64,000 nucleotides of DNA from Luteimonas marina (GCF_007859325.1 NZ_VOHK01000005.1:310001-374000); one strand, 5' to 3'; counted from the stretch's first letter, positions 15,571 through 25,183 are shown. Numbers and translations: made by a program. The notes: generated by a model not told the origin, from the letters alone.

Positions 15571-16587
15571 TCACCACACCACTTCGGCCATCGAGCAGTT
15601 CAGCCCCGAGCCGATGCCGAGCAGCGCCACGCGGTCGCCCTTCTTCAGGCGGCCCATCTCGCGCAGCTTGCTGAGCACGATCGGGACCGAGGCCGGGCCG
15701 ATGTTGCCGTGCTCGCCGAAGATGGTCATGACCTTCTTGGGGTCGATGCCGATGGCCTTGGTGAAGGCGGCGGTGTGGACCTTGCTGACCTGGTGGATGA
15801 CGAACTGGTCGAGTTCCTCGACCACCCAGCCCAGCGCCAGCTTGGCGGCGCCGAAGGTCTTCTGCGAGAGCTTGATGCCCTCGATCAGCAGCATGCGGGT
15901 GTCGGTGACCATGCCGTCGAGGTTGCCGCGGCAGAGCTTGTTCCACTCGGTCGCGGCGCGGGTCACGCCGCCGCGGTAGCGCGGTGCGCCCGGGGCGAGT
16001 TCGGCGCGGGCGAGCACCATCGCGGCGGCGCCGGAGCCGAGGGTGAGGGTGGCCAGTTCGTTGCGGAACTGTTCCTCGGTGGCGTCGGCGCTGGCCAGGC
16101 GGTCGAGGGTCTTCTCGTAGGCCAGGTCTGCGGTCTCGCCGTCGACGATCAGGGCGTAGTCGATCTCGCCGCGCTCGATCATGCGGCTGGCGATGTCCAT
16201 GCCGTTGATGAAGGCCAGGCAGGCGTTGGCGACGTCGAAGTTCTGGCAGGTGTCGGGCAGGCCGAGGTTGCCGCTGACGATGCTGGCGGTGGACGGCTCG
16301 AGGTAGTCGCGGCTGACCGAGGTGTTGACCAGCAGGCCGACCTTGTCCGGGTCGATGCCGGCGTCGGCCAGCGCCTTCACGCCGGCAAGCGTCGCCACTT
16401 CGGAGGCCTGCACGCCTTCTTCCCACAGGTAGCGCGAGTGGATGCCGGCGATCTCGCCGAGCACGTCGGTGCGGATGCCGAGGCGGTCGAGGGTCGGCTT
16501 GAGCCGGGTATTGATCTCCGCGGAGGAGAGCCGGCGCGGGGCATCGATGTGGGCGAGGCCGGCGATGGCGACGTGTTGGAAGAGCAT
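15571..16587 (-). CDS. oleA: OleA, thiolase-fold acyl-CoA condensing enzyme of olefin synthesis
   Basis: A 338-residue protein, the length of Xanthomonas OleA, and very similar to it by memory. The catalytic Cys lies in FDVANACLAFINGMD, the His in FVIHQVSKVHT and the Asn in GEHGNIGPASVP; the segment SVSRDYLEPSTASIVSGNLG is characteristic. OleA joins two fatty acyl-CoAs by a non-decarboxylative Claisen condensation, giving a beta-keto acid for OleD, OleC and OleB. The start MLFQHVAIAGLAHIDAP agrees with the family. OleB, normally close by, is 14.6 kb downstream with the nitrate cluster between. Confidence 0.93.
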   Translation of the reverse strand: MLFQHVAIAGLAHIDAPRRLSSAEINTRLKPTLDRLGIRTDVLGEIAGIHSRYLWEEGVQASEVATLAGVKALADAGIDPDKVGLLVNTSVSRDYLEPSTASIVSGNLGLPDTCQNFDVANACLAFINGMDIASRMIERGEIDYALIVDGETADLAYEKTLDRLASADATEEQFRNELATLTLGSGAAAMVLARAELAPGAPRYRGGVTRAATEWNKLCRGNLDGMVTDTRMLLIEGIKLSQKTFGAAKLALGWVVEELDQFVIHQVSKVHTAAFTKAIGIDPKKVMTIFGEHGNIGPASVPIVLSKLREMGRLKKGDRVALLGIGSGLNCSMAEVVW

Positions 16588-16719
16588 GGGCTGGGCGCCG
16601 GTAACGGAGACGGAGCCGTATAGGGTACCGGCTTCCGGGGTGGGGCGCATGAAACCGGGGGTCGCGGGCCGGCGTTCGGGGTGGGACGAGGTCGCCGGGA
16701 TGGTGCGGGCAGCGGGTTG

Positions 16720-16816
16720 CCCCCACCCCAACCCTCCCCCGCAAGCGGGGGAGGGAGCTAAAAAGCAGCGGCTTCTGACTCCCTCCCCGGCTTGCGGGGG
16801 AGGGCTGGGGTGGGGG
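16720..16816. repeat. Dispersed GC-rich inverted repeat (CCCCCACCCC type)
   Basis: CCCCCACCCCAACCCTCCCC at the left faces GGGGAGGGCTGGGGTGGGGG at the right, with inner hairpins around GCAAGC and GCTTGC and a short AT-richer centre. A near copy lies at 22510-22605 and a diverged one at 54481-54598. Confidence 0.9.
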
Positions 16817-16822
16817 CCCGAA

Positions 16823-17134
16823 TCAGCGCCCGCAGCGCCAGGCCGCGAAGCGCTGGCTCCCGCCCGCCGGGTCGGCCAGCGGGTGGATGGTGTCGGCCTC
16901 GAGGCCGGGGGCCTCGTTGCGGGCCAGGGTCTCGAGTTCGTCGCGAACCTTGATCGGGTTGCGCTCGATGAAGGCGATGCTGTGCTTGACCGAGACTTCC
17001 ACCTCGCCGCGCTTCTCGCAGCCCGAGGGCGGGCCGGTGACGACCTTCACCGCGCTGGCGCCGGGGGCCATGTGCACCCAGGTGCAGGCCGAGAGGGCAA
17101 GGGGCAGGGCGAGGAGCAGGGCGGTGAGGCGCAT
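16823..17134 (-). CDS. DUF4156-type lipoprotein
   Basis: A 103-residue exported protein with a lipoprotein signal, MRLTALLLALPLALSACTW, whose lipobox LSAC puts the acylated Cys at residue 17. The mature part carries VKVVTGPPSGCEKRGEVEVSV, like the DUF4156 family (split here as VKVVTGPPSGCEKRG then EVEVSV). It is expected in the outer membrane or periplasm. Function unknown. It lies 230 bases upstream of oleA on the same strand, separated by a dispersed repeat. Confidence 0.75.
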   Translation of the reverse strand: MRLTALLLALPLALSACTWVHMAPGASAVKVVTGPPSGCEKRGEVEVSVKHSIAFIERNPIKVRDELETLARNEAPGLEADTIHPLADPAGGSQRFAAWRCGR

Positions 17135-17249
17135 GGCGGGGGCTCCGGTTCGGAAGTCGGGGATTCTGCCGCAGGCGGGATGAATGGAGACGTGGGTGGT
17201 TGACAGTTGGTGGCCGGCCTCGCCACCAACGACGAACCACCACCCCGCC

Positions 17250-20114
17250 TTATTCCGCGACCTGCTTGCCGTCGGCGTCGATCACCCGCACCTCGCCCAG
17301 CCCCAGCGCGCGCACCGGTGCCTCGGTCTGCTTGAGGTCGCCCACGATCACCCAGGTCAGGGCGTCGGGATCGATCGTCTTCGCCGCCGTCATCACCTGC
17401 TCCGGCGTGATCGCCTCCACTTCGGCCTTGCGCTTGAACACGTAGTCGTCCGGCCGCCCGAAGCGGACGATGCCACCGATGGTGCCCATCACCGACCACG
17501 CGGTCTCGTAGGCGCCGGGCAGGCTCAGGGTCTGGATCGCCTTGACCCGCTCGACCTCGGCCTGCGTCGCCGGGCGCGCGGCGGTGGCGAACTCGCTGAT
17601 CTCGCGCTGCATCTCGGCCACCGATTCGGCGGTCTTGTCGATCTGCACCGGCGCCGACGCCGTCCAGCGGCGCTGGCCCAGCGCGCCGCCCAGCGAGGTA
17701 CGCGCGCCGTAGGACCAGTGCTTGTCCTCGCGCAGGTTCATGTTCAGGCGCGCGGTGAAATCGCCGCCGACCACGCCGTTGGCCATCTCCAGCCGCACCG
17801 CGCCCGGGTCCGTGGTCGAGGGCACCAGCTGCGCGGCGTAAATGTTGGCCTGCACCGCGCCGGGCTGGTCGATCAGGAACACGCGCGGGGCGTCGGGCAG
17901 CGCCACCTGCGGTACCGCCACCGCCTCCGGCGCCGGGCCCTCGCCGCGCCAGTCGGCGAAGTGCTTGTCCAGCAGCGGCACGATCTCGGCCAGGGTGGTG
18001 TCGCCGACCACGATCAGGGTCGCGTTCTCCGGGCGCACCCAGCGGCGGTGGAAGGCGAGCAGATCGTCGCGGGTCAGCGCCGCGATCGAGGCCTCGTCGC
18101 CGCTGCCCGAGGCCGGCGCGCCGTAGGGATGCGCCGCGCCGTACAGCAGGGCCGGCAGCACGCGCATCGCCATGCCCGAGGGCTGCGCCTTCTGCTGGCG
18201 GATGCCGGCGATCCAGGTGGCCTTGATGCGATCGATCTCGGCCTGGTCGAAATCCGGCCGGCGCAGCATGTCGGCGAACAGGGCCAGCGAGGGGTCGAGG
18301 TTTTCCTTCAGCGCGGACAGGTAGGCGTTGCCGCCGTCCAGCGCCGCGCCGGCGCCGAGGTTGGCGCCCAGCGCCTCGGCCTTGTCGGCGAAGGCCAGCG
18401 AACCGACGCCGGCCGCGCCCTCGTCCAGCAGGCCCATGGCGAAGCTGGCCACGCCGCCCTTGCCGGCCGGGTCGGAGCTGTAGCCGCCGTTGAATTCATA
18501 GCTGAACTGCACGACGGGGATGTCGTGGCGCTCGGCCAGGATCACCCCGGTGCCGTTCTTCAGCGTCGCGCGCTGCAGCGCGGGGAACTTGAGCTCCGGG
18601 AACTGCTCGGTCTTCGGCACGCCGAGGCTGCGGTCGACCGTGCTGTTCGTGGTGGTGTACTTCGCTTCCGGCGCCGGCAATTCGAACGGGGCGGGCGTGC
18701 CGGCCGGTTCCTCGGCCAGCGGGGTGCGCTCGCCCGGCTCGACGACGAGGGTGTGGCTGCCCTCGCCCAGCCACTTCGCGCCGACGGTCTTGATGTCTTG
18801 CGCCGTGGTCGCCTCGTAGTTGGCGAGCGAGGTGCGGAAGCAGCCGGGGTCGGACTCGTAGACGGTGCATTCGGCCAGCACGTCGGCCTTGCCGCCGAAG
18901 CCGCCGATGCGCTCGATGCCGCGGATGAAACCGGCGCGGATCACGGTCTTGGCGCGTTCGAGTTCTTCCGCGGTCGGGCCGTCCTTGACCAGGCGGCCGA
19001 TCTCCTCGTCGATGATCGCCTCGACCTTCGCCGGATCGACGCCGTCCTTGACCGTGGCGACCACGTAGAAATTCGAGCCCAGCTGCGAGGTGCCCGCCAT
19101 CGCGCTGATGTTGTCGACCAGCTTCTCGCCGTGCAGCAGGCGCGCGTCCAGGCGCGAGGACTTGGCGCCGCCGAGCACGTAGCCCAGCACCTGCAGCCGG
19201 TCGATGTCGACGGTGCCGGCCTGCGGCACGTTCCAGACGCGGTAGACGCGCGGCTGCGGCACCTTGTCCTGCATCACCTCGCGGGTGGTCTGCGGGCGCT
19301 GCGCCACGTCGACCGCCGGCTGCGCCATCGTCGGCCCGGCCGGGATGTGGCCGAAGTACTTCGCCACCTTCTCCTTCGCGGTCGCCACGTCGATGTCGCC
19401 GGCCAGCACCAGCACCGCGTTGTTGGGGCCGTACCAGGCGTGGAACCACTGCTTCACGTCGTCGAGCGAGGCGGCGTTGAGGTCGTTCATCGAACCGATG
19501 ACGCTGTGCCCGTAGGGATGGTCCTTCGGGTACAGCGCGTGGATCATCTTCTGCCAGACCTGGCCGTAGGGCTGGTTCTCGCCCTGGCGCTTCTCGTTCT
19601 GGACCACGCCGCGCTGCTCGTCGAGCGCGGCCTGGTCGATCGCGCCGAGCAGGTGGCCCATGCGGTCGGATTCCATCCACAGCGCCATGTCCAGCGCAGT
19701 GGTGGGCACGTTCTGGAAGTAGTTGGTGCGGTCGGTGTTGGTGGTGCCGTTCTGGTCGGTGGCGCCGACCGCGCGGAACGGGTCGAAGAACTCGCCCTTG
19801 TGGTTCTCCGAGGACTGGAACATCAGATGCTCGAACAGGTGGGCGAAGCCGCTGCGCCCGGACGGCTCGTCCTTGCTGCCGACGTGGTACCAGATGTTGA
19901 CCGCCACGATCGGCGCCTTGCGGTCGGTGTGCACCACCACGCGCAGGCCGTTGGGCAGGGTGAAGCTCTCGTGGGGGATGTCGACGACCGGCTCGTTCGC
20001 GGCGGACGCGGCGGCGGGCAGCGCGACCAGTCCGGTGCCCAGCGCGAGGCCGAGGGCGGCGGACAGCAGCGCGCGGCGCGCGGGACGGCGGAACGAGGCG
20101 GCGGTGGGCGACAT
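17250..20114 (-). CDS. M16-family zinc metallopeptidase (pitrilysin type), exported
   Basis: A 954-residue protein with a signal peptide ending near ALPAAASA (residue 38). The first M16 domain has the inverted zinc motif H92-LFE-H96 and a downstream Glu in the ALDEQRGVVQNEKR helix. A second, non-catalytic M16 domain starts near residue 510 (LKNGTGVILAERHDIPVVQF). The full-length two-repeat form is typical of periplasmic or outer-membrane-associated M16 peptidases that clear peptides. The start follows AAGGATC. It is divergently arranged with the SDR at 20253. Confidence 0.9.
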   Translation of the reverse strand: MSPTAASFRRPARRALLSAALGLALGTGLVALPAAASAANEPVVDIPHESFTLPNGLRVVVHTDRKAPIVAVNIWYHVGSKDEPSGRSGFAHLFEHLMFQSSENHKGEFFDPFRAVGATDQNGTTNTDRTNYFQNVPTTALDMALWMESDRMGHLLGAIDQAALDEQRGVVQNEKRQGENQPYGQVWQKMIHALYPKDHPYGHSVIGSMNDLNAASLDDVKQWFHAWYGPNNAVLVLAGDIDVATAKEKVAKYFGHIPAGPTMAQPAVDVAQRPQTTREVMQDKVPQPRVYRVWNVPQAGTVDIDRLQVLGYVLGGAKSSRLDARLLHGEKLVDNISAMAGTSQLGSNFYVVATVKDGVDPAKVEAIIDEEIGRLVKDGPTAEELERAKTVIRAGFIRGIERIGGFGGKADVLAECTVYESDPGCFRTSLANYEATTAQDIKTVGAKWLGEGSHTLVVEPGERTPLAEEPAGTPAPFELPAPEAKYTTTNSTVDRSLGVPKTEQFPELKFPALQRATLKNGTGVILAERHDIPVVQFSYEFNGGYSSDPAGKGGVASFAMGLLDEGAAGVGSLAFADKAEALGANLGAGAALDGGNAYLSALKENLDPSLALFADMLRRPDFDQAEIDRIKATWIAGIRQQKAQPSGMAMRVLPALLYGAAHPYGAPASGSGDEASIAALTRDDLLAFHRRWVRPENATLIVVGDTTLAEIVPLLDKHFADWRGEGPAPEAVAVPQVALPDAPRVFLIDQPGAVQANIYAAQLVPSTTDPGAVRLEMANGVVGGDFTARLNMNLREDKHWSYGARTSLGGALGQRRWTASAPVQIDKTAESVAEMQREISEFATAARPATQAEVERVKAIQTLSLPGAYETAWSVMGTIGGIVRFGRPDDYVFKRKAEVEAITPEQVMTAAKTIDPDALTWVIVGDLKQTEAPVRALGLGEVRVIDADGKQVAE

Positions 20115-20252
20115 GCGGCGATCCTTCTGATGCAAGATGAACGGACATGTTAACGGACCGGCCGGGGCGCCCCCCGGGCCGAAAGTCCCGGGTCGCGGGG
20201 CGACGCTGGCATGATGGCCTCGCCCGCACCCGCGCCGCCGGAGACTGCCGCC

Positions 20253-20960
20253 ATGCCCGTCCGCCATGCCCTCGTCACCGGCGCCAACCGCGGCCTCGGC
20301 CTCGAATTCGTCCGCCAGCTGCTCACCGCGGGCGACCACGTGGTCGCCGCCTGCCGGCAGCCGGGCCGGGCCACCGCGCTCAACACCCTGGCCGGCGAAC
20401 ACCCCGGGCGGCTGCACGTGCTGCCGCTGGACCTGGCCAACCCGAAATCGCACGCCGAGCTCGCGCGCGAACTGCCGCTGGTGCTCGGCGACGACGGCCG
20501 CCTCGGCCTGCTGGTCAACAACGCCGGCGTGCTGCATTCGGGCGAACGCTTCGGCACGCTCTCGCCGGCGATCCTCGACGACAGCTTCCGCACCAACGCC
20601 GCCGGCCCGCTGCTGCTCACCCAGGCGCTGGCGCCGCTGCTGGCGGATGAAGCCCGGGTGATCAACCTGTCCTCGCAGCTGGGCTCGATCGCCTCGACCA
20701 CCCGCTTTGGCACCCCGAGCTACAACATCAGCAAGGCCGCGCAGAACATGGCCACCGTGCTGCTGGCGCGGGCGCTGGCCGAGCGCGGGATCGTCGTGTT
20801 CGCGGCCAGCCCCGGCTGGGCGCGCACCGACATGGGCGGCGAAGGCGCCGAGCTCGAACCCGCCGAGGCCGTGGCCGGCATCCTGCGCGTGGCCGGCGGC
20901 CTCGCCGCGTCCGACAGCGGCCGTTTCCTCGACTGGAAGGGCGACCCGCTGCCCTGGTGA
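20253..20960 (+). CDS. SDR-family oxidoreductase (C-factor/carbonyl reductase-like)
   Basis: A 235-residue SDR: cofactor site VTGANRGLGLEFVRQL, NNAGVLHSGERFG, Ser in NLSSQLGSI, YNISKAAQNM with the catalytic Tyr and Lys, and PGWARTDMGG. This subgroup resembles CsgA/C-factor-like and carbonyl-reductase SDRs. The substrate is unknown. A GGAG at 20240 precedes the chosen start by 9 bases. The trmL gene follows 40 bases later on the same strand. Confidence 0.82.
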   Translation: MPVRHALVTGANRGLGLEFVRQLLTAGDHVVAACRQPGRATALNTLAGEHPGRLHVLPLDLANPKSHAELARELPLVLGDDGRLGLLVNNAGVLHSGERFGTLSPAILDDSFRTNAAGPLLLTQALAPLLADEARVINLSSQLGSIASTTRFGTPSYNISKAAQNMATVLLARALAERGIVVFAASPGWARTDMGGEGAELEPAEAVAGILRVAGGLAASDSGRFLDWKGDPLPW

Positions 20961-21000
20961 CGCCGCGCCGCGCGACAATGCGCGGCCCCGACGCGATGGC

Positions 21001-21471
21001 GTGCCCGTGTTCGACCTGCTGCTGTACCAGCCCGAAATCCCGCCCAACACCGGTAACGTCATCCGCCTGTGCGCGAACACCGGCGCGCGCCTACACCTGA
21101 TCCGCCCGCTCGGCTTCGACCTCGACGACCGCAGCCTGCGCCGCGCCGGGCTCGACTACCACGAGTACGCTACGCTGCGCGTGCACGACTCGCTCGACGC
21201 CGCGCTCGAGGCCATCGCCCCGCCGCGCCTGTTCGCGCTGAGCACGCGCAACAGCCTGCGCTACGACCAGCCGCGCTACGCCGAAGGCGACGCCTTCCTG
21301 TTCGGCCCGGAAACCCGTGGCCTGCCGGACGAGGTGCTCGCGCGCGTGCCGCCGACGCAGCGCCTGCGCCTGCCGATGCGGCCGGACAACCGCAGCCTCA
21401 ACCTGTCGAACGCGGTCGCGGTGGTGGCCTTCGAGGCCTGGCGGCAGCTCGGCTTCGCCGGCGGCGCCTGA
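21001..21471 (+). CDS. trmL: tRNA (cytidine/uridine-34-2'-O)-methyltransferase TrmL
   Basis: A 156-residue SPOUT methyltransferase that 2'-O-methylates the wobble base of tRNA-Leu isoacceptors. The beginning LYQPEIPPNTGNVIRLCANT, the knot motif FGPETRGLP and the C-terminal RSLNLSNAVAVVAFEAWRQ are diagnostic. Length matches the family. The GTG at 21001 is taken as start; a second GTG lies two codons later. Confidence 0.93.
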   Translation: MPVFDLLLYQPEIPPNTGNVIRLCANTGARLHLIRPLGFDLDDRSLRRAGLDYHEYATLRVHDSLDAALEAIAPPRLFALSTRNSLRYDQPRYAEGDAFLFGPETRGLPDEVLARVPPTQRLRLPMRPDNRSLNLSNAVAVVAFEAWRQLGFAGGA

Positions 21472-21501
21472 CCGGGGGCGAGCCACCCCCTGCCCACGTT
21501 C

Positions 21502-21591
21502 CGTCATCCCCGCGAAGGCGGGGACCCAGTGTCTTTGCTTCTGAATTTGCAACAGTCAAGACGCTGGATCCCCGCCTTCGCGGGGACGACG
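21502..21591. repeat. Dispersed inverted repeat (CGTCATCCCCGCGAAGGCGGGGA type)
   Basis: Same family as 8575-8658. The arms CGTCATCCCCGCGAAGG and CCTTCGCGGGGACGACG flank a short spacer containing CCCAGTGTCTTTG. It lies about 30 bases after trmL. Confidence 0.9.
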
Positions 21592-21716
21592 GGGAGGTGG
21601 GCGACTGGGGCGAAAACGCCCCAAGCCCCGGCGCGACCAGATCGATCCGGAAAAGTTCCTGAACTCATCGGTTCACTATTCAGTCCCGGTTGCAGGCACA
21701 GGCCCAGAATGCGCGT

Positions 21717-21779
21717 GCCGCCCCGGGTGGAACCGTTTTCCCCGACGGTGACTCCCCCTCCCACGCCACCCGGGGCGGC
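21717..21779 (+). promoter_or_regulatory. Strong stem-loop in the 5' region of ax21
   Basis: Two perfect 14-base arms, GCCGCCCCGGGTGG and CCACCCGGGGCGGC, enclose 35 bases that contain a second hairpin (ACCGT facing ACGGT). The structure ends 35 bases before the ax21 start codon, and the stretch between is A-rich with AAGAGG as ribosome site. It has no T-run, so a leader structure affecting stability or translation is more likely than a terminator. Confidence 0.55.
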
Positions 21780-21814
21780 CCCCACATATAAACAAGAAAG
21801 AAGAGGCACCCCCG

Positions 21815-22375
21815 ATGAAGCGTCCCCTGCTCGCCCTGGCCCTCGCCGCCGCCGTGCCGTTCGCGGCCTCCGCCGCCGAAGGCGTCTCCTACAACTATGT
21901 CGAGGCGGGCTACGCCGCCACCAACCTGAGCGACGGCCTGCCCGACGCCGACGGCTACGCCGCGCGCGCCTCGATCGCGTTCCACCCCAACTTCCACGTG
22001 TTCGGCGACTACAGCAACCAGGAGTTCGACAACACCGGCATCGACGCCGACCAGTGGCGCGTCGGCCTGGGCTACAACCACGAGATCTCGCCGCGCGCCG
22101 ACCTGCTGACCCGCATCGCCTACGAGAAGGTCGACTTCGGCAGCCTCGGCGACGCCGACGGCTGGAGCGTCGAGGCCGGCGCCCGCGGCGCGCTCACCCA
22201 CAACCTGGAAGGCTATGCGCTGGCCGGCTACGAGGACGGCGACCAGGTCGACGGCGACTTCTACGGCCGCCTCGGCGCCACCGTGAAGTTCAACCGCAAC
22301 TGGGGCGTCAACGGCGACGTGAAGTTCAGCGACGGCGACACCGCTTGGTTCGTCGGCCCGCGCTTCACCTGGTAA
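21815..22375 (+). CDS. ax21: Ax21-family outer-membrane beta-barrel protein
   Basis: A 186-residue exported protein with signal peptide MKRPLLALALAAAVPFAASA followed by AEGVSYNYVEAGYAATN. Alternating aromatic strands, the phrase HPNFHVFGDYS, QWRVGLGYNHEIS, and the C-terminal strand ending VGPRFTW match Xanthomonas Ax21/Omp proteins closely. The barrel would sit in the outer membrane, and the terminal Trp fits a BAM signal. Early reports linked Ax21 to quorum sensing and rice immunity; that work was retracted in part, so I assign only the structural family. It has its own terminator and a structured leader. Confidence 0.9.
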   Translation: MKRPLLALALAAAVPFAASAAEGVSYNYVEAGYAATNLSDGLPDADGYAARASIAFHPNFHVFGDYSNQEFDNTGIDADQWRVGLGYNHEISPRADLLTRIAYEKVDFGSLGDADGWSVEAGARGALTHNLEGYALAGYEDGDQVDGDFYGRLGATVKFNRNWGVNGDVKFSDGDTAWFVGPRFTW

Positions 22376-22460
22376 AGCGCGCCGGGCGTCCCCATCTCTC
22401 CGACAACAGGTGCTGAAAGCGACGTCGCCCCTCCCCTCTCTCTCCCGACGTCGCGACATG

Positions 22461-22489
22461 GCCCGGCCGGCAACGGTCGGGCTTTTTTT
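22461..22489 (+). terminator. Intrinsic terminator of ax21
   Basis: GCCCGGCCG and CGGTCGGGC form a 9-bp stem (one G-T pair) with a GCAA tetraloop, followed directly by seven T. It lies 86 bases after the ax21 stop codon. Confidence 0.93.
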
Positions 22490-22509
22490 GATTTTGCGTC
22501 GGCGGTTGG

Positions 22510-22605
22510 CCCCCACCCCAGCCCTCCCCCGCGGGCGGGGGAGGGAGTCAGAAGCCGCTGCTTTTAGCTCCCTCCCCCGCCTGCGGGGGAGGGCTGGGGT
22601 GGGGG
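22510..22605. repeat. Dispersed GC-rich inverted repeat (CCCCCACCCC type)
   Basis: A near copy of 16720-16816, in the opposite orientation for its central part: AGTCAGAAGCCGCTGCTTTTA here against TAAAAAGCAGCGGCTTCTGA there. It sits between the ax21 terminator and the gpsA stop codon. Confidence 0.9.
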
Positions 22606-22621
22606 CAACCCACCGGAAGCC

Positions 22622-23647
22622 CTATTCGAACAGCGCGTCCGGATACTCCGGCTTGCGCTCGCGCGCCATCAGCCGCGCCAGGCCCTCGGCCGGGGTGATG
22701 TCCCCATGCAGCACGTCGCGGACGTTGCGCGAGATCGGCAGTTCCAGACCATGCCGCTCGGCCAGCCGCATCACTTCGTCCGCGGTCTGCACCGATTCGA
22801 CCACCTGGCCGATCTCGCGCACCGCATCGGCCACGCTCTTGCCGCGACCGAGCGCGAGGCCGAGGCGGCGGTTGCGCGAGAGATCGCCGGTGCAGGTCAG
22901 CACCAGGTCGCCGAGGCCGGCGAGCCCCATCAGCGTTTCCGGGCGGCCGCCGATCGCGGCGTTGAGCCGCAGCATCTCGTTGAGGCCGCGGGTGACCAGT
23001 CCGGTGCGCGCGTTGAGGCCGAGTTCCATGCCATCGGCAACGCCGGTGGCCACCGCCAGCACGTTCTTCATCGCGCCGCCGAGCTCGGCGCCGCGCATGT
23101 CGCTGCCGGTGTAGGCGCGGAATTCCGGCCCGTGCAGCACGTCGGCGACCTGCTGCACGAAGGCGGCATCCTCGCCCTGCACGGTGAGCGCGGTCGGCAG
23201 GCCCTGCGCGACTTCCTTCGCGAACGACGGGCCCGTGACCACCGCCAGCGGCACGTCGTCGCCGAGCAGGTCGCCGGCGACTTCATGCAGGAACCGTCCG
23301 GAGCCCGGCTCGAAGCCCTTCGCCGCCCAGGCCACGCCGGCCTGCGCCGGCCGCAGCGGCGCCAGCGCGCGCAGGGTTTCGGTGAACGCGTGCGAGGGCA
23401 CCACCACCAGCACCAGGTCCGCGTCGCGCACCGCGGCGGCGAGGTCGGTGGTGGCGCGCAGCGACGCCGGCAGCGGGATGCCGGGCAGGTAGCGCGGGTT
23501 TTCGTGGCGCAGGTCGATCGCCTCGGCGACCGCGGCGTCACGGCCCCACAGCGTGGTGGGGAAGCCGTGCCGCGCGATCAACGCCGCCAGCGCGGTGCCC
23601 CAGGAGCCGGCACCGAGAACCGCGACCGACACGGCCGGGCTCGCCAT
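22622..23647 (-). CDS. gpsA: Glycerol-3-phosphate dehydrogenase [NAD(P)+]
   Basis: A 341-residue enzyme that reduces dihydroxyacetone phosphate to sn-glycerol 3-phosphate for phospholipid synthesis. The N-terminal nucleotide site is [36 protein letters not shown] and [16 protein letters not shown] carry the substrate-binding and catalytic Lys regions; [20 protein letters not shown] is also typical. It starts three bases after the secB stop and is the last gene of rhodanese-secB-gpsA. Confidence 0.95.
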   Translation of the reverse strand: MASPAVSVAVLGAGSWGTALAALIARHGFPTTLWGRDAAVAEAIDLRHENPRYLPGIPLPASLRATTDLAAAVRDADLVLVVVPSHAFTETLRALAPLRPAQAGVAWAAKGFEPGSGRFLHEVAGDLLGDDVPLAVVTGPSFAKEVAQGLPTALTVQGEDAAFVQQVADVLHGPEFRAYTGSDMRGAELGGAMKNVLAVATGVADGMELGLNARTGLVTRGLNEMLRLNAAIGGRPETLMGLAGLGDLVLTCTGDLSRNRRLGLALGRGKSVADAVREIGQVVESVQTADEVMRLAERHGLELPISRNVRDVLHGDITPAEGLARLMARERKPEYPDALFE

Positions 23648-23650
23648 GGT

Positions 23651-24187
23651 TCAGGCGTTGCCGGCCGTCTCGCTGCTGGCCAGGTCGCCGTTGCCGGCGG
23701 CCGCCTGGGCCTGGCGCTGGCGCACGCCCTCGGCGTACAGCGCGTCGAAGTTGATCGGCTGCAGCAGGAACGGGGCGAAGCCGCCGGCCTGGATCAGGTC
23801 GCCGATCAGCTGGCGCGCGTACGGGTACAGCACGTTCGGGCACTGCGTGCCGAGCAGCGCGTCGAGCACGTTCGGCTCGAAGCCGGCCAGGCCGAACACG
23901 CCGGCCTGCTGCACTTCGACCACGTAGACCGTGGACGCGGCCTCGCCTTCGCCGGTCGAACAGGTCAGGGTGACGCCCAACACCACCTCGAACGCGTTCT
24001 CGCCCAGGCGCTGCACGCGCTGGTTGAGGTTCATGTTGATCTGCGGCTGGGTCTGCTCGTTGAACACGAGCGGCGCCTTGGGCGACTCGAACGAGACGTC
24101 CTTGACGTAGATCTTCTCGACGCTGAACTGCGGGCCGGTGGACTGCTGCGCCGGCTCGGCGCCGCCGTTGAGGGCTTGCTCGGACAT
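23651..24187 (-). CDS. secB: Protein-export chaperone SecB
   Basis: A 178-residue acidic cytoplasmic chaperone that keeps presecretory proteins unfolded and hands them to SecA. Seen are [44 protein letters not shown] (in parts) and [16 protein letters not shown], all family hallmarks. The start [15 protein letters not shown] is typical of xanthomonad SecB. It lies between the rhodanese gene and gpsA. Confidence 0.95.
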   Translation of the reverse strand: MSEQALNGGAEPAQQSTGPQFSVEKIYVKDVSFESPKAPLVFNEQTQPQINMNLNQRVQRLGENAFEVVLGVTLTCSTGEGEAASTVYVVEVQQAGVFGLAGFEPNVLDALLGTQCPNVLYPYARQLIGDLIQAGGFAPFLLQPINFDALYAEGVRQRQAQAAAGNGDLASSETAGNA

Positions 24188-24245
24188 CTTGTAACTGCTC
24201 CAGGGCGGAAATCGGAAAAGAAGGCGATTATCGCACTTCTGCGGC

Positions 24246-24683
24246 TCAGCCGCGCCCCTTGGCCAGCGGCAGGTCGGCCTGCTGCCAGCCGCCGATGCCG
24301 CCGTCGAGCACGTGGACATGCTCGAAACCGGCCTTCTTCAGCCGCTTGGCGGCGTCGCCGGCGCTCTGGCCGGTCTTGCACACCAGCACCACGGGCAGCG
24401 ATTTCGCCGCCGCGAGCTTCTTGTTCTCGGGGTCGAACTGGCTCATCTGCACGTTCTTCGAGCCCGGAATGTGCCCCTTGTCGAAGTCCGCGATCGGGCG
24501 CAGGTCCACGACCAGCGCATTCTCGCGGTTGACCAGGGCGGTCACCTCGGCCGGGCGCAGCACCTTGAAGCCGCGCAGCAGGCCGGCGATCTCGTTCAGG
24601 ATGATGCCGCCGGTCAGGCCGGCGAAGATCAGCGACAGCATCTGGTGGCGGCCGAAGAAGGCGATCAGTTCCTGGAAGTCCAC
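24246..24683 (-). CDS. Membrane-anchored rhodanese-like protein
   Basis: A 145-residue protein with an N-terminal membrane segment ([22 protein letters not shown]) and a single rhodanese domain: [20 protein letters not shown], active-site loop [10 protein letters not shown] with the catalytic Cys, and [13 protein letters not shown]. This is the YibN arrangement next to secB and gpsA in many gammaproteobacteria; the grxC gene usually between them is absent. The GTG at 24683 is used as start. It could take part in sulfur transfer or membrane protein handling. Confidence 0.88.
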   Translation of the reverse strand: MDFQELIAFFGRHQMLSLIFAGLTGGIILNEIAGLLRGFKVLRPAEVTALVNRENALVVDLRPIADFDKGHIPGSKNVQMSQFDPENKKLAAAKSLPVVLVCKTGQSAGDAAKRLKKAGFEHVHVLDGGIGGWQQADLPLAKGRG

Positions 24684-25077
24684 GGGCGGCGGTCGGGTGG
24701 GCTGGGAGGGGTGGGGATTGTCGCACAGGGGGCGTTGGCCGGCGCCATCGGGGGGTCGTGGCGTTGCGCGGAATGCCTTTCGTGATCGTCGTGGTCTTGA
24801 AAAGCAGAAGCTTCCGCTTTCGGCGGGTTCATTTCTTTGAAGCAACAGCTTCCGTCCGCCTGCGGCGGCCGGGTTCATTTCTTTTGATAAGCGTCAAAAG
24901 AAACGAACCAAAGAAAAACGCTTTCCCCGACAAGGCGAATCCGCGAACGGGGAGTGTGAGGGGATTTTCCGACACGGCGTCCCTGCCGTGGCGGAAAACG
25001 CCGCACATCCATGTGCGGCGCCCTACGGGTCTGGAGAGTGTGCGGGCTTCCAAGGAAACCGCTGGAAACCCCCAATT

Positions 25078-25172
25078 TGTCATTCCGAACGCAGTGAGGA
25101 ATCTCGAGCGACCAGGCTTGGATTGACCAGCTTCGCTGTTGTAAAGCGCCTCTCGCTGCGCTCGAAATGACA
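25078..25172. repeat. Dispersed inverted repeat (TGTCATTCCGAACGCAG type), nested
   Basis: TGTCATTCCGAACGCAGTGAG faces CTCGCTGCGCTCGAAATGACA in part (each arm about 20 bases). Same family as 4023-4117 and 37164-37247. Confidence 0.8.
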
Positions 25173-25183
25173 GTGCTTGGCTG

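Noticed and set aside
17184..20153. Long plus-strand frame opposite the M16 peptidase gene
   Set aside because: Arg/His/Val-rich shadow translation; the minus-strand gene has a full family match with zinc motif and signal peptide.
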